NCBI GenBank assembly: GCA_049296695.1
Contig: JBAQSX010000183.1
Span: 1 to 64,000 of the forward strand
Length of the DNA stretch: 64,000 nucleotides
From: UBA10906 sp049296695
GTDB taxonomy: Bacteria; Pseudomonadota; Gammaproteobacteria; Methylococcales; Methylomonadaceae
Direction of reading: 5' to 3'
This document shows, one piece after another, positions 33,280 through 43,024 of the stretch. Position numbers and translations under genes: made by a program. The notes under the pieces are model-generated. The model made no database searches. It was given only the letters and a program-made list of their open reading frames with translations, and had not been told where the DNA came from. The first letter of the stretch is position 1. Every line of letters begins with the position of its first letter.

Positions 33280-36200
33280 ATGTCACAAAAAACTATTAAT
33301 ACCAATAACGATGCTATCTTAGAAAAAACAATTGCCAATCCTAACAATACCATAAGCGCACTTATTGATTTAGGTATTGGCTATCATCAAACAGGGCAAT
33401 TGTCATTGGCAAAAGATGTCTATGAACAAATACTTTTTAAAGAGCCTGAAAATTTCATTATTATACAGTTTTTAGGCTTATTTCTTTGTCAGCAAGGTGA
33501 TAGCAATACAGGTATTGCCTTAATAGAAAAAGCTTTAATTTTAAATCCAAATTATGTTGAAGCTTATAATAATTTAGCCGAAGTGTATAAATGGCAACAT
33601 AACGATGCCCAAGCGATAATTTATTATCAAAAAGCCTTGCAAATTAATCCACATTATCAAGTGGTTCTCTATAATCTGGCTTTTTTATTACAAAAGCATA
33701 GTAAATTAGATGAGGCAATAGGCTATTATCGGCAAGTAGTGGCGTTAAATCCTAAACATCTTAATGCTTATTATAATTTAGCCACCTTATTGCAACATCA
33801 ACAAAAACTAGATGAAGCTATTAATTGTTATCAACAGCTACTAGAATCAAATCCTAATCATGCCCAAAGCTATAATAACTTAGCTGTCATTTTGCAACAG
33901 CAAAATAAATTAACTCAAGCAATTAGCTATTATAAACAAGCCATTGTCTTAAAACCCGATTATGCTGATGCTTATTATAATTATAGTGTGGCTTTGCAAC
34001 AGCAAAATAAACTAGAGCAAGCTGTTTATTATTGCCAAAAAGCAATGACCTTAAATCCTGATAATAAAAACGCGCAATGGAATATGGCTTTTTTACAATT
34101 ACTGCAAGCTGATTATGCGCGAGGGTGGCAAAATTATGAATCTCGTTATGAGGTCATTGAAGAACATATTAAATATAGACAGTTATTGCCTTTAGAAACT
34201 CAGTGGCAAGGTGAACCCCTTAAGGGGAGAATTTTATTGATTATTTGTGAGCAAGGCTTGGGTGATGCGATTCAATTTATACGCTATTTACACTTACTTA
34301 AAAATGAAAACATTATTTTAAAATGTTCACCGCTATTAACGCGTTTATTTAGTAGCATTATTGACCCTAAAGCAATTATTGATAGTCCTACACAAAACCT
34401 ACCTCATTTTGATGTGCATATTGGTTTAATGAGTTTGCCACGGCTATTTAATACCCGTTTAGAAAGCATTCCCGCCAGTGTTCCCTATTTACGCGTTAAT
34501 GCCATTAATTTTAAAAACCTAGCTATAGATAAAAATAAATTCAATATAGGTTTTGCGTGGTCGGGTAATAAAAAACATAAAAACAATCATAATCGCTCTA
34601 TTGCTTTAGAGTTATTAATGCCGTTGTTTGAGTTAAAACAATGTCATTTTTATAGTTTGCAATTATTACCCGAAAGTTTGCAATTAGCAAACAATACCAA
34701 TATTGATGATTGCCAACTATTAATTAAAGATTTTGCTGATAGTGCAGTTATTGTAGAGCAATTGGATTTAATTATTAGTATTGATAGTGCAGTCGCGCAT
34801 TTAGCGGGCAGTTTGGCAAAGCCTGTGTGGATATTATTACCTTTCGCGCCTGATTGGCGGTGGTTATTGAATCGTGATGATTCACCGTGGTATCCCAGTG
34901 CGCGTTTATTTAGACAAAGCACTAGTGGTGATTGGTCAGAAGTTATTGATAAACTTAAAATAGCTTTACAAGAAAGCATTAATCAACATCAACGACTTAT
35001 TGCTAATAATACCCATCAAATAAATATCGATTTAGCTTTTAAACATTATCAACAAAAACGCTTTGCACAAGCACAAACGCTTTATGAACAAATACTCGAT
35101 AATGAACCCAATAATGCCGTGGCACTGCACTATTTAGGTTTGAGTATTTATCAATTAGGTGACAAGCAAACAGGCTTGTATTATTTAAAAAAAGCTGTCG
35201 CCGTTAAGCCAGATTATACGCATGCTTATTATAATTTAGGAACAGCTTTACAACAGTTGCAACAAGTCGATGAGGCTATTGGGTGTTATCAAAAAGCCAT
35301 TGCTTTAAATCCTAATCATATCGATGCCTATAATAATTTAGGGGTGGCTTTGCAATCACAAGGTCAAGTTGATAGTGCTATTGCTTATTATCAGCAAGCC
35401 CTGTTATTAAGCCCTAATCATTTTGCGATTCTTAATAGCTTAGCAACTGCATTGCAACTGCAAGAAAAATTTAATGAGGCAATTGTTTGTTATCAAAAAA
35501 TACTAGCATTAAATCCTAAGCATGAACTCAGTTATTATCATTTAGGTAATATTTTTTTAAAGCAACGCGAATTAGATAGGGCAATTGCTTGTTATCAAGA
35601 AGTAGTATTATTAAATCCTAAGCATTTGAGTGTATATAATCAGCTTGGTAGCGCATTTCAAAAGAAGAATAATTTAGAACAAGCTATTACTTATTATCAA
35701 AAAGCCATTGAGTTAAACCCTAAAGAAGCTATTGCTTATTATAATTTAGCCACTGTTTTACAAAAACAAGCTAATTTAACTAAAGCCGAGCAGTATTATC
35801 AGCAAGCTATTGACTTAAATCCTGAATATGTCAAAGCTTATTATAATTTAGGCACAGTATTAGAACAACAAAACAAGGTAGATGAGGCGATTTTTTATTA
35901 TCAAAAAGCCATTGCCATTAATGCTAATTATAAAAATAGTTATTGGAATATGGCATTAATGCAGTTACTGAAAGGTGATTATAGCCAAGGTTGGTTAAAT
36001 TATGAATGCCGTTATCAAATAATTGATGAACATATTAAGCGTAGACACATTTTCCCCAAAGAAACGCAATGGCAAGGGCAGTCATTAGTTGATAAAGTAT
36101 TATTAGTGAGTTGCGAGCAAGGTTTTGGTGATGCTATTCAATTTATCCGCTATCTTGCTTTATTAAAGGCTAAAAAACTATATCTAAGATGTCCTAAAGA

Positions 36201-36873
36201 ATTAAGGAGTTTATTTAGCAGTATTATTGCCTTAGAGTTTATGCTTGATTATAAACAGGCGTTACCTGAATTTGATGTGCATATTGCTTTAATGAGTCTG
36301 CCACGTTTATTTAATACTCAACTCAATAGCATTCCTAATCATGTTCCTTATTTAAGCGTGAATAAAGACTGGTTTTCAGATTTACCTTTACATAAAAATA
36401 AACTCAATATCGGCTTTGTGTGGTCAGGGCGTAAAACCCATAGTAATAATCTACTCCGTTCTATTGAATTGCAACACTTTAAACTATTATTTGATTTAAC
36501 CGCTTGTCATTTTTATAGTTTGCAAATAGGCAAAGAAACTGAGCAATTAGCTGAATTTAAAAATTATAGCAATATCACTGACTGCTCAATTATGATTAAT
36601 GATTTTGCTGATACTGCGGTAATTATTCAACATTTAGATTTAGTGATTAGTATTGATAGTGCAGTCGCGCATTTAGCGGGCAGTTTGTCAAAACCTGTGT
36701 GGATATTATTACCTTTCGCTCCTGATTGGCGGTGGTTATTAAATCGCAATGATTCGCCTTGGTATCCAACAGCGCGTTTATTTAGACAAAGCAATGCAAA
36801 AGATTGGCTTACGGTTTTTAATGAAGTGAAAACCGCAATAATGCTTTTATTGCAAAACAATCAGTATTTTTAA
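33280..36873 (+). CDS. Giant TPR-glycosyltransferase protein with duplicated modules
   Basis: A 1197-residue protein, no signal peptide. Module 1: TPR repeats (about 22-270), then a GT-B-like domain (about 279-560). Module 2: TPR repeats (about 580-890), then a second such domain (about 900-1190). Each glycosyltransferase part has CEQG(L/F)GDAIQFIRYL, NIGF(A/V)WSG and SIDSAVAHLAGSL-KPVWILLPFAPDW, like TPR-linked GT9/GT41-type transferases. The two modules are offset by 1872 bp and nearly identical in places. Such proteins often glycosylate flagellin, pilin or adhesins; the target here is unknown. AAGG lies upstream of the ATG. Confidence 0.8.
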   Translation: MSQKTINTNNDAILEKTIANPNNTISALIDLGIGYHQTGQLSLAKDVYEQILFKEPENFIIIQFLGLFLCQQGDSNTGIALIEKALILNPNYVEAYNNLAEVYKWQHNDAQAIIYYQKALQINPHYQVVLYNLAFLLQKHSKLDEAIGYYRQVVALNPKHLNAYYNLATLLQHQQKLDEAINCYQQLLESNPNHAQSYNNLAVILQQQNKLTQAISYYKQAIVLKPDYADAYYNYSVALQQQNKLEQAVYYCQKAMTLNPDNKNAQWNMAFLQLLQADYARGWQNYESRYEVIEEHIKYRQLLPLETQWQGEPLKGRILLIICEQGLGDAIQFIRYLHLLKNENIILKCSPLLTRLFSSIIDPKAIIDSPTQNLPHFDVHIGLMSLPRLFNTRLESIPASVPYLRVNAINFKNLAIDKNKFNIGFAWSGNKKHKNNHNRSIALELLMPLFELKQCHFYSLQLLPESLQLANNTNIDDCQLLIKDFADSAVIVEQLDLIISIDSAVAHLAGSLAKPVWILLPFAPDWRWLLNRDDSPWYPSARLFRQSTSGDWSEVIDKLKIALQESINQHQRLIANNTHQINIDLAFKHYQQKRFAQAQTLYEQILDNEPNNAVALHYLGLSIYQLGDKQTGLYYLKKAVAVKPDYTHAYYNLGTALQQLQQVDEAIGCYQKAIALNPNHIDAYNNLGVALQSQGQVDSAIAYYQQALLLSPNHFAILNSLATALQLQEKFNEAIVCYQKILALNPKHELSYYHLGNIFLKQRELDRAIACYQEVVLLNPKHLSVYNQLGSAFQKKNNLEQAITYYQKAIELNPKEAIAYYNLATVLQKQANLTKAEQYYQQAIDLNPEYVKAYYNLGTVLEQQNKVDEAIFYYQKAIAINANYKNSYWNMALMQLLKGDYSQGWLNYECRYQIIDEHIKRRHIFPKETQWQGQSLVDKVLLVSCEQGFGDAIQFIRYLALLKAKKLYLRCPKELRSLFSSIIALEFMLDYKQALPEFDVHIALMSLPRLFNTQLNSIPNHVPYLSVNKDWFSDLPLHKNKLNIGFVWSGRKTHSNNLLRSIELQHFKLLFDLTACHFYSLQIGKETEQLAEFKNYSNITDCSIMINDFADTAVIIQHLDLVISIDSAVAHLAGSLSKPVWILLPFAPDWRWLLNRNDSPWYPTARLFRQSNAKDWLTVFNEVKTAIMLLLQNNQYF

Positions 36874-37324
36874 GCGAGTCTTAATTATTGGCATTATTCA
36901 TTTTTTAGTTTTTTTGCATTTTTATAGGGCAGTGCTTGCCGACTTTTAGACGAAGCGGCGGTATTTTTTAGTGCAAGACGTAATTTTTTTTAACTGCTTG
37001 TTTTGTTTTTGTCCTAGCTACTGAGTCTAGTTTTATCGGGGGGTGGCGTTACTAATCACTTAGTTTTTGCAAGGATTACTCAGTGTGATGGCAAGAAAAT
37101 GTATCTGATAGGTGGGCTTAATTTAAGCTGGGCTTAAGAAAAGCTGGGCTACAATCGCCTCTAGGTTGAAATCTCATTGTTTTTTAACACTAAAGTAAAA
37201 TGTCTTACTTTAAGAAATGAAAAAACAACGTACGGCGATGCACTAACACTTGGGTGTTCACATCGCTTATAGCCGCAACAGCCGCCATGACTTAGGTTGT
37301 TGCCTCAAACCAATAGGTCATTTT
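36874..37324 (+). other. Long leader with two strong hairpins before the rlpA-like gene
   Basis: A 451-bp stretch without a convincing gene. Just before the downstream ATG, GCGATG (37235-37240) pairs with CATCGC (37261-37266), enclosing AACAC / GTGTT, and GCAACA (37275-37280) pairs with TGTTGC (37298-37303). Repeated GCTGGGCT words occur near 37127-37160. This could be a structured regulatory leader, but it matches no riboswitch I know. An in-frame upstream start at 37250 would read through the hairpin and is rejected. Confidence 0.4.
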
Positions 37325-37816
37325 ATGAAACAACTCATACTAGCAGTTTCTTTTGTTGCTATATGCAGCCACGTTGCCACCGCTGAAGCGAGTAAAGCAC
37401 ACACTATTGCTGCTCACAAACACGCGGCAACAACACCAAAAACTAAACACTCTCATGTTTTAGCGCATCATGAGGTGCATAAAAGCAAACATGTAGCACA
37501 AAGTCACCACGCGCATCATGAAATAGGTGGCAGAGCCACTATAGCATCGTGGTATGGTAATAAATTTCACGGTCATCCTACGAGTAGCGGTGAACTTTAT
37601 GATATGTACGCGCTAACCGCCGCGCATCGCACTTTGCCTTTACGTTCTTATGCGCGGGTCACTAATCTTAAGAATCATCGTAGTGTGGTAGTGCGTATTA
37701 ACGATAGAGGTGGTTTTCATGGCAAAAGAGCCATGGATTTATCTTATGCAGCAGCTAAAGAGATTGGTCTCAATGGACTTGCCGCTGTAGAAATCACTCC
37801 CTTAGGTTTCGATTAG
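37325..37816 (+). CDS. RlpA-like septal-ring lytic transglycosylase family protein
   Basis: An exported protein of about 163 residues. Residues 1-21 are a signal peptide (KQLILAVSFVAICSHVATA). A His/Lys-rich linker with many HH and HK pairs follows (about 25-68), then a double-psi beta-barrel: ASWYGNKFHG, TSSGELYDMYALTAAHRTLP, VVVRINDRGGF and AMDLSYAAAKEIGL. RlpA cleaves denuded glycan strands at the septum. The SPOR domain is absent. The His-rich linker is unusual and may bind metal. Confidence 0.85.
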   Translation: MKQLILAVSFVAICSHVATAEASKAHTIAAHKHAATTPKTKHSHVLAHHEVHKSKHVAQSHHAHHEIGGRATIASWYGNKFHGHPTSSGELYDMYALTAAHRTLPLRSYARVTNLKNHRSVVVRINDRGGFHGKRAMDLSYAAAKEIGLNGLAAVEITPLGFD

Positions 37817-37832
37817 CCTCTAGTGCTTTGGT

Positions 37833-37866
37833 GAAGACTGCGGCATTCAACCTAATCGCAGTCTTC
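37833..37866. terminator. Bidirectional hairpin between rlpA-like and hemerythrin genes
   Basis: A perfect 10-bp inverted repeat GAAGACTGCG / CGCAGTCTTC with a 14-base loop lies between two convergent genes, 16 and 12 bp from their stops. Confidence 0.65.
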
Positions 37867-37878
37867 GAGTCGTCTTTA

Positions 37879-38469
37879 TCACTGTTCTTGCAATGCGTTT
37901 AGCTGTTCTTGCAAAATGGCGACTTTGTCTTCTAACTTATGGCAACGCGTCATAGAGTTATGCCACAGTTCTAACACTGAATTCAACATCATCCTTGTCA
38001 CTACCGCATCATAATGCACTGTGTGCCGATTATCATAGGCTTGCTCGGGTGTCATACCTTCTTCAACAGCAAAAATTTGCGCCGCCATAATTTGATCCAT
38101 TCCCAAAATATGATAGGTCAACCACGAAGTAATAAAACTCACCAATTTTTCGGTGACATCCATTAATTCTTCTTCTGTAGTCAAATGTGTCCATAGTCGT
38201 TCCACATCATACATAAAAGAATGGTGTTCCATTTTATGAAGCGAAACATGCCGTGCATCGAGTTTATGCGCATTCATTAATTCTTCTTCTTCACTGAAAT
38301 GTTTGTCAGCATAAGCGACTAATTGTTGCAAAGCATCATCGACCAAAGCATCGCTAGGCCCGTCTTTTTGAAAACTATCGGCTAATAGATTCAACAAATC
38401 AAATAATCGCTTGTGTTGCGTATCAACTAATTCTATGTGTGTCGCAAACCGTTCTGACCACGCTAACAT
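37879..38469 (-). CDS. Bacteriohemerythrin
   Basis: A 196-residue four-helix di-iron oxygen-binding protein. Ligand set visible: His in ELVDTQHKRLFDL, His-x3-Glu in HFSEEEELM, His-x3-His in HVSLHKMEHH, and His-x4-Asp in TYHILGMDQ. The C-terminal 45 residues form a coiled coil (LEDKVAILQEQLNALQEQ) not found in minimal hemerythrins. It may store or sense oxygen, in keeping with a microaerophilic lifestyle. GAGGATA lies upstream of the ATG. It probably forms a unit with the small gene upstream. Confidence 0.88.
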   Translation of the reverse strand: MLAWSERFATHIELVDTQHKRLFDLLNLLADSFQKDGPSDALVDDALQQLVAYADKHFSEEEELMNAHKLDARHVSLHKMEHHSFMYDVERLWTHLTTEEELMDVTEKLVSFITSWLTYHILGMDQIMAAQIFAVEEGMTPEQAYDNRHTVHYDAVVTRMMLNSVLELWHNSMTRCHKLEDKVAILQEQLNALQEQ

Positions 38470-38502
38470 AATAGTATCCTCTACTGAGTTTAATAGACTT
38501 AA

Positions 38503-38784
38503 TTATAAAACCGCATTTTCTAATTCATGTAAATAAATAAATTCTGGGGATTTCACCCCTGCTTTTTCTCGAATGGCAATTAGTTTATCCGATTCAAAAA
38601 AACGCCGTGCATTCTCTAATGAATTCCAACGTGAAAAATGCACAATATTATTAGCATTAGTTTCATATTTTAATAATTGATAGCTAATCTCACCTGCTTG
38701 TTTTCTAATATCTGCCGCCTCATCAAAAATAATTTTCCATGCTTGATAATCAGCGACTTCATGAATAATTAAAACGTGTGCCAT
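38503..38784 (-). CDS. ABM-like dimeric alpha/beta-barrel small protein
   Basis: A 93-residue protein with a ferredoxin-like pattern: first strand HVLIIHEVADY, helix WKIIFDEAADIRKQAG, strand YQLLKYETNANNIVHFSRW, helix SLENARRFFESDKLIAIR, and a final strand. Antibiotic-biosynthesis-monooxygenase-type proteins and related heme- or quinol-handling enzymes share this plan. No catalytic residue can be named. It lies between tgt (11 bp) and hemerythrin. Confidence 0.65.
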   Translation of the reverse strand: MAHVLIIHEVADYQAWKIIFDEAADIRKQAGEISYQLLKYETNANNIVHFSRWNSLENARRFFESDKLIAIREKAGVKSPEFIYLHELENAVL

Positions 38785-38795
38785 TATATTAACCT

Positions 38796-39902
38796 TTAAA
38801 TAAGTTCAGGATTACGCAAGCGATAAAAATCTTTGCGGAATTGTTCAAATTGATTCACTTCTATTGCGGCTCTTATATCTGCCATTAAACTTAAATAATA
38901 ATGCAGATTATGAATGGTATTTAAACGTGAACCTAACATTTCTTTACATTTATCTAAATGCCGCAAATAAGCTCTTGAATAATGCTGACAAGTATAACAA
39001 GCGCAGGTTTCATCTAAAGGTCGATTATCAAATTCATATTGGCTATTACGGATTTTAATCACCCCAAAACGGGTAAATAAATGTCCATTTCTAGCGTTAC
39101 GCGTAGGCATGACGCAATCAAACATATCAATGCCGCGTGCGACTGCTTCCACTAAATCCTCAGGCGTTCCCACGCCCATTAAATAGCGCGGTTTTTCGCT
39201 GGGCATTTTGCTGTGAATTGCGTCTAAGGTTGCCATCATTTCTTCTTTAGGCTCACCGACCGATAAACCACCAATGGCATAACCATCAAAGCCTATATCG
39301 ACTAAGCCATCGATAGATTCTTGGCGCAACGCCTCATACATACCGCCTTGGACAATACCAAATAACGCTGATGGATTATCACCATGCGCGGTTTTACTAC
39401 GCTCAGCCCAACGCAATGACAGGCGCATCGAATCGGCGGCTTGTTGAAAAGTGGCAGGATAAGGGGTGCATTCATCAAATATCATCACAATATCTGAGCC
39501 TAAATCGCGTTGTACTTGCATCGATTCTTCAGGGCCCATAAAAATGCGACTGCCATTAATGGGTGATTTAAACGTTACGCCTTGTTCGGTGATTTTACGC
39601 AACGCGCCTAAGCTAAAGACTTGAAAGCCGCCCGAATCAGTTAATATCGGTTTTTGCCAGTGCATAAAATCATGTAAATCACCATGCGCTTTAATCACAG
39701 GCGTTGTGGGTCTGAGCATTAAATGAAAGGTATTACCTAAAATAATTTGCGCCCCTAAGCTGGTTAATTCTTCAGGCGTTAAGGCTTTGACTGTGCCATA
39801 AGTACCAACAGGCATAAATATCGGTGTTTCTACTACACCACGCGCAAAATTTAAGCGTCCACGCCGCGCATAACCATCAGTATTGAGTAATTCAAATTGC
39901 AT
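38796..39902 (-). CDS. tgt: tRNA-guanine transglycosylase
   Basis: A 368-residue enzyme exchanging guanine 34 for preQ1 in tRNAs with GUN anticodons (queuosine pathway). Catalytic and binding motifs are ILTDSGGFQVFSLG, FDECTPYPA, GGLSVGEPKEEM and the nucleophile region GIDMFDCVMPTRNARNG. The zinc site is CACYTCQHYSRAYLRHL plus a later His. Full length. The host also uses His, Asn, Asp and Tyr tRNAs; a His tRNA is at 51349. Confidence 0.96.
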   Translation of the reverse strand: MQFELLNTDGYARRGRLNFARGVVETPIFMPVGTYGTVKALTPEELTSLGAQIILGNTFHLMLRPTTPVIKAHGDLHDFMHWQKPILTDSGGFQVFSLGALRKITEQGVTFKSPINGSRIFMGPEESMQVQRDLGSDIVMIFDECTPYPATFQQAADSMRLSLRWAERSKTAHGDNPSALFGIVQGGMYEALRQESIDGLVDIGFDGYAIGGLSVGEPKEEMMATLDAIHSKMPSEKPRYLMGVGTPEDLVEAVARGIDMFDCVMPTRNARNGHLFTRFGVIKIRNSQYEFDNRPLDETCACYTCQHYSRAYLRHLDKCKEMLGSRLNTIHNLHYYLSLMADIRAAIEVNQFEQFRKDFYRLRNPELI

Positions 39903-39999
39903 AAAGGATTTAGATTATTTTAAAGATAAAAGTACAGCGTAATAAAGGGCGAATTATTATTTGCCCTCATTCTTTGCCCCAATAAATAATTATTCACTT

Positions 40000-41310
40000 T
40001 TAATTATTGAGATTTAATTTTTTTAAACGATACCGAAAAGAACGAAATGATAAACCTAATTGTTTAGCGGCGGCGGTTTTATTGCCTTTATTTTCTTTTA
40101 AAGCAATCGCGATGGCTTTGCGTTCAATCGCTTCTAAATGGTCTTCTAATGAACCGTGATTACTGAGTTGTAGATTTAAATCTTCGGGTTCAATATTATT
40201 ACCTTCATATAAAGCCAAAGCGCGTTCTAAGATATTTTCTAATTCGCGCACATTACCGGGGAAATGATATTGCTGTAGGATATTTAATGCACTAACCGAT
40301 AATTTAGGTCTAATGCGTTTATCATTTTCGGTCAGTCTGCTTAAAATATGATCGGCAAGCTGGGGTATGTCACTAATGCGTTCGCGTAAGGGCGGCACAT
40401 AAAGCTCAATGACATTAATACGGTAATACAAATCTTGACGAAAACTACCCGCCTGCACCATATCAGCCAGATTTTTATGAGTGGCACTGAGAATACGCAC
40501 ATCAATGGGGATTTCAATTGCTTCGCCAACAGGACGGATTTTCTTTTCTTGAATGGCGCGTAATAATTTCACTTGCAAAGAAGGCGGCAAATCGGCAATT
40601 TCATCTAAAAATAAAGTGCCGCCATCTGCGGCTTGAAACAAGCCTTTTTTATCAACTACCGCGCCAGTAAAACTGCCTTTTTTGTGTCCGAAAAATTCGC
40701 TTTCCATCAGCTCCAAAGGTATCGCGCCACAATTGATAGCCACAAAAGGCTTATCAGCACGATTGCCTTGTTGATGAATTAACCGCGCTACCAATTCTTT
40801 ACCCGAACCCGATTCACCACTGATATACACAGGAGCTTGGCTGAGAGCTAATTTGTTGATTTTTGAGCGAATAGTGCGCATTACAGGCGATTCGCCCAAC
40901 AGAATATGACGGGTGCGTCTATCTTTAACAATTAAAGGCGTACCTGAAATTTTTAAAGCACTGGTAATAATCTGGCGCAAGGCATTTAAATTTACGGGCT
41001 TTGCTAAAAAATCAAACGCACCCCGTTTCATCGCAGTGATTGCCGTGTCCATATTGCCATGCGCGGTAATGACCACCACAGGCATAGGATTGGGCATGGC
41101 TTGAATACTACTCAATAGATCTAAACCGTCACCATCTGGCAAACGCATATCGGTCAGACATAAATCAAAAGTTCTTTGTTGTAATAATTGCTTAGCTTGT
41201 TCAAGCGTTGCCGCGCTGAGCGTAGGTATTGCCATGCGTTGCAAAGTGATTTCTAACAATTCTCGAATATCGGCTTCATCATCGACAATCAGTACCAGTG
41301 GTTTTTTCAT
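40000..41310 (-). CDS. pilR: Sigma-54-dependent response regulator, PilR type
   Basis: A 436-residue NtrC-family activator: receiver (about 5-120; acceptor Asp in DLCLTDMRLPDGDG, KP at LAKPVNLN), AAA+ domain (about 140-370; GESGSGKE, GSFTGA in place of the usual GAFTGA, FLDEIADLP), and a Fis-type HTH ending FRSFRYRLKKL. PilR drives pilin transcription with sigma-54. The C-terminal helix and overlap by 4 bp with a six-helix membrane histidine kinase support PilR over NtrC. Pilin genes are not in the window. Confidence 0.85.
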   Translation of the reverse strand: MKKPLVLIVDDEADIRELLEITLQRMAIPTLSAATLEQAKQLLQQRTFDLCLTDMRLPDGDGLDLLSSIQAMPNPMPVVVITAHGNMDTAITAMKRGAFDFLAKPVNLNALRQIITSALKISGTPLIVKDRRTRHILLGESPVMRTIRSKINKLALSQAPVYISGESGSGKELVARLIHQQGNRADKPFVAINCGAIPLELMESEFFGHKKGSFTGAVVDKKGLFQAADGGTLFLDEIADLPPSLQVKLLRAIQEKKIRPVGEAIEIPIDVRILSATHKNLADMVQAGSFRQDLYYRINVIELYVPPLRERISDIPQLADHILSRLTENDKRIRPKLSVSALNILQQYHFPGNVRELENILERALALYEGNNIEPEDLNLQLSNHGSLEDHLEAIERKAIAIALKENKGNKTAAAKQLGLSFRSFRYRLKKLNLNN

Positions 41311-42938
41311 AGTTCTATTAGGGTATGTTCAGCGTTTAATAAGCACAAGCGAAAACAGGTTTGATCTTCAGAAGTGACATGATAGCTCAATTTTGCTTGG
41401 TTGAGTTCAGCGAGTTCTTTGGAAATATAGAGTCCTAAGCCTGTGCCTGTGCTGGAAGTTGTAAAGAAGGGTTCAAATAAATGCTCGCGTTGCTGTCGAT
41501 TAATCCCCTCGCCATGATCGATGACTTCAATACAGGGGGTTTGTGCTAATAATCGGCTTTGCAGAATAATTTTACCTAACTGGGGCTGTCCATATTTCAA
41601 GGCATTTTGGCAAAGATTATCCATAATTTGTTTAAGATGACTAGCATCGACAAAAGCCATTAAGGTATAGGGATTTAAAATTAATTTAAACGGCTCATTA
41701 TCGAGGTTTTGTTCAGCAATAAAACTGGCGACATATTTTTCTAGCCATTGATTCAAGTCAATTTGTTCACGACGCGAATCAGTACGCCGTGATAATTGTA
41801 AAATATCTTCAATTATATGATTTACCCGCCGTGTATGGCTGTGAATAATATCCAATAACCGTTGGTCTTGTGCTGATAATTCAGGGCTTTCTGCCAGTAA
41901 CTGTCCTGCATGACTAATTGCCCCTAAGGGATTGCGAATTTCATGCGCAATACTGGCAGTCAGTCTACCTAATGAGGCTAATTTACTTTGCTGAACACGT
42001 TGATTATAAAGAGCAATATCTTCAAACATCAGCAAATAAAAAAAGTCATGTCTGGTGGGCAGGGGGGAAAAATGACAGCGCAGTTCGGCTGAATTAGGCA
42101 GGCTCAAGGACACAAAATTAGCCGCGCTATCGACAAGCCATGCGGCAAACGCATCGGCAAGCCCATTGCCAATCGCATTAATTTCTTTAGGTGTAGCATT
42201 TAAGTGAGCTAAGCGTAACGCCGCCTCGTTGAGCATTAAGACTTGTTGTTGTTCATTCACAATCACAATGCCTGATTGTAAGTGTTTGATAATGTATTGA
42301 TTAATTTCTTCAAGATTGCTAATGGTTTGTTTTTGTTCATCGGCTAATTGGGCAATTTGTTCACTGCGTTTTGCCAAAATATAAGACAGTAAAGAAATAA
42401 TAAAAAACGATGAACCCAGCATTCCCGCTTGGGTATAAGAGGCTAAGGCAAAGCTGTGGTTATAATCAGCAAATATTTGTTCCCCTAAAACCCCCAAACT
42501 TGCCAGCGCGGCAAAACTCATCGCGCAACGACCGCCTATTAATAAGCCACCAGCGGCAATTGACACCGCTAATAATACGCCCACACCGCTACTAATCCCG
42601 CCACAGGCGTGCATTAATAAAATCAACATCACCATATCGCTAAACACCAACCAATGCGCTTGCACCGCATAGCCCAACACTCGCCAAGGCACACATAAGG
42701 CGGCTACTATCGATAATAATAAATACAAATGGCTACTATAAAAGAATAGTAACTTATTGTTTATATTAAGTAATGATGGTTCAAAATGTGCATAGAATAC
42801 CGAAATAAATAAACTCGCTAATACAAATCGATATAACAAAAATATCGATAAACTCCGCCACGCTTGGCGCACAGGAATACGATAGCCCTTGGAAAAAGGA
42901 CAGGGGGCAATACTTTCAATAGAATCTGTTATTGGCAT
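41307..42938 (-). CDS. pilS: Membrane sensor histidine kinase, PilS type
   Basis: A 543-residue kinase with six membrane helices in the first 190 residues, then a PAS domain (about 205-310), HisKA with SIAHEIRNPLGAISHAG, and an ATPase domain (DNLCQNALKYGQ, VIDHGEGI, TSSTGTGLGLYI). This layout is that of PilS, which senses pilin subunits in the membrane. It overlaps pilR by 4 bp. The glycine-rich ATP lid is intact, so it should be active. Confidence 0.85.
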   Translation of the reverse strand: MPITDSIESIAPCPFSKGYRIPVRQAWRSLSIFLLYRFVLASLFISVFYAHFEPSLLNINNKLLFFYSSHLYLLLSIVAALCVPWRVLGYAVQAHWLVFSDMVMLILLMHACGGISSGVGVLLAVSIAAGGLLIGGRCAMSFAALASLGVLGEQIFADYNHSFALASYTQAGMLGSSFFIISLLSYILAKRSEQIAQLADEQKQTISNLEEINQYIIKHLQSGIVIVNEQQQVLMLNEAALRLAHLNATPKEINAIGNGLADAFAAWLVDSAANFVSLSLPNSAELRCHFSPLPTRHDFFYLLMFEDIALYNQRVQQSKLASLGRLTASIAHEIRNPLGAISHAGQLLAESPELSAQDQRLLDIIHSHTRRVNHIIEDILQLSRRTDSRREQIDLNQWLEKYVASFIAEQNLDNEPFKLILNPYTLMAFVDASHLKQIMDNLCQNALKYGQPQLGKIILQSRLLAQTPCIEVIDHGEGINRQQREHLFEPFFTTSSTGTGLGLYISKELAELNQAKLSYHVTSEDQTCFRLCLLNAEHTLIEL

Positions 42939-43024
42939 AAGAATTGTTCCGCCTTGCTGGCTGACGATAAAAGTTGAGTCTAATATTTAATGGCTCAGCT
43001 TGCCTGTGTTTTTACTGGTAACTG

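Noticed and set aside
34650..36860. Two similar antisense frames (109 and 77 residues) in the TPR-glycosyltransferase gene.
   Set aside because: Their similarity simply mirrors the duplicated glycosyltransferase modules on the plus strand.
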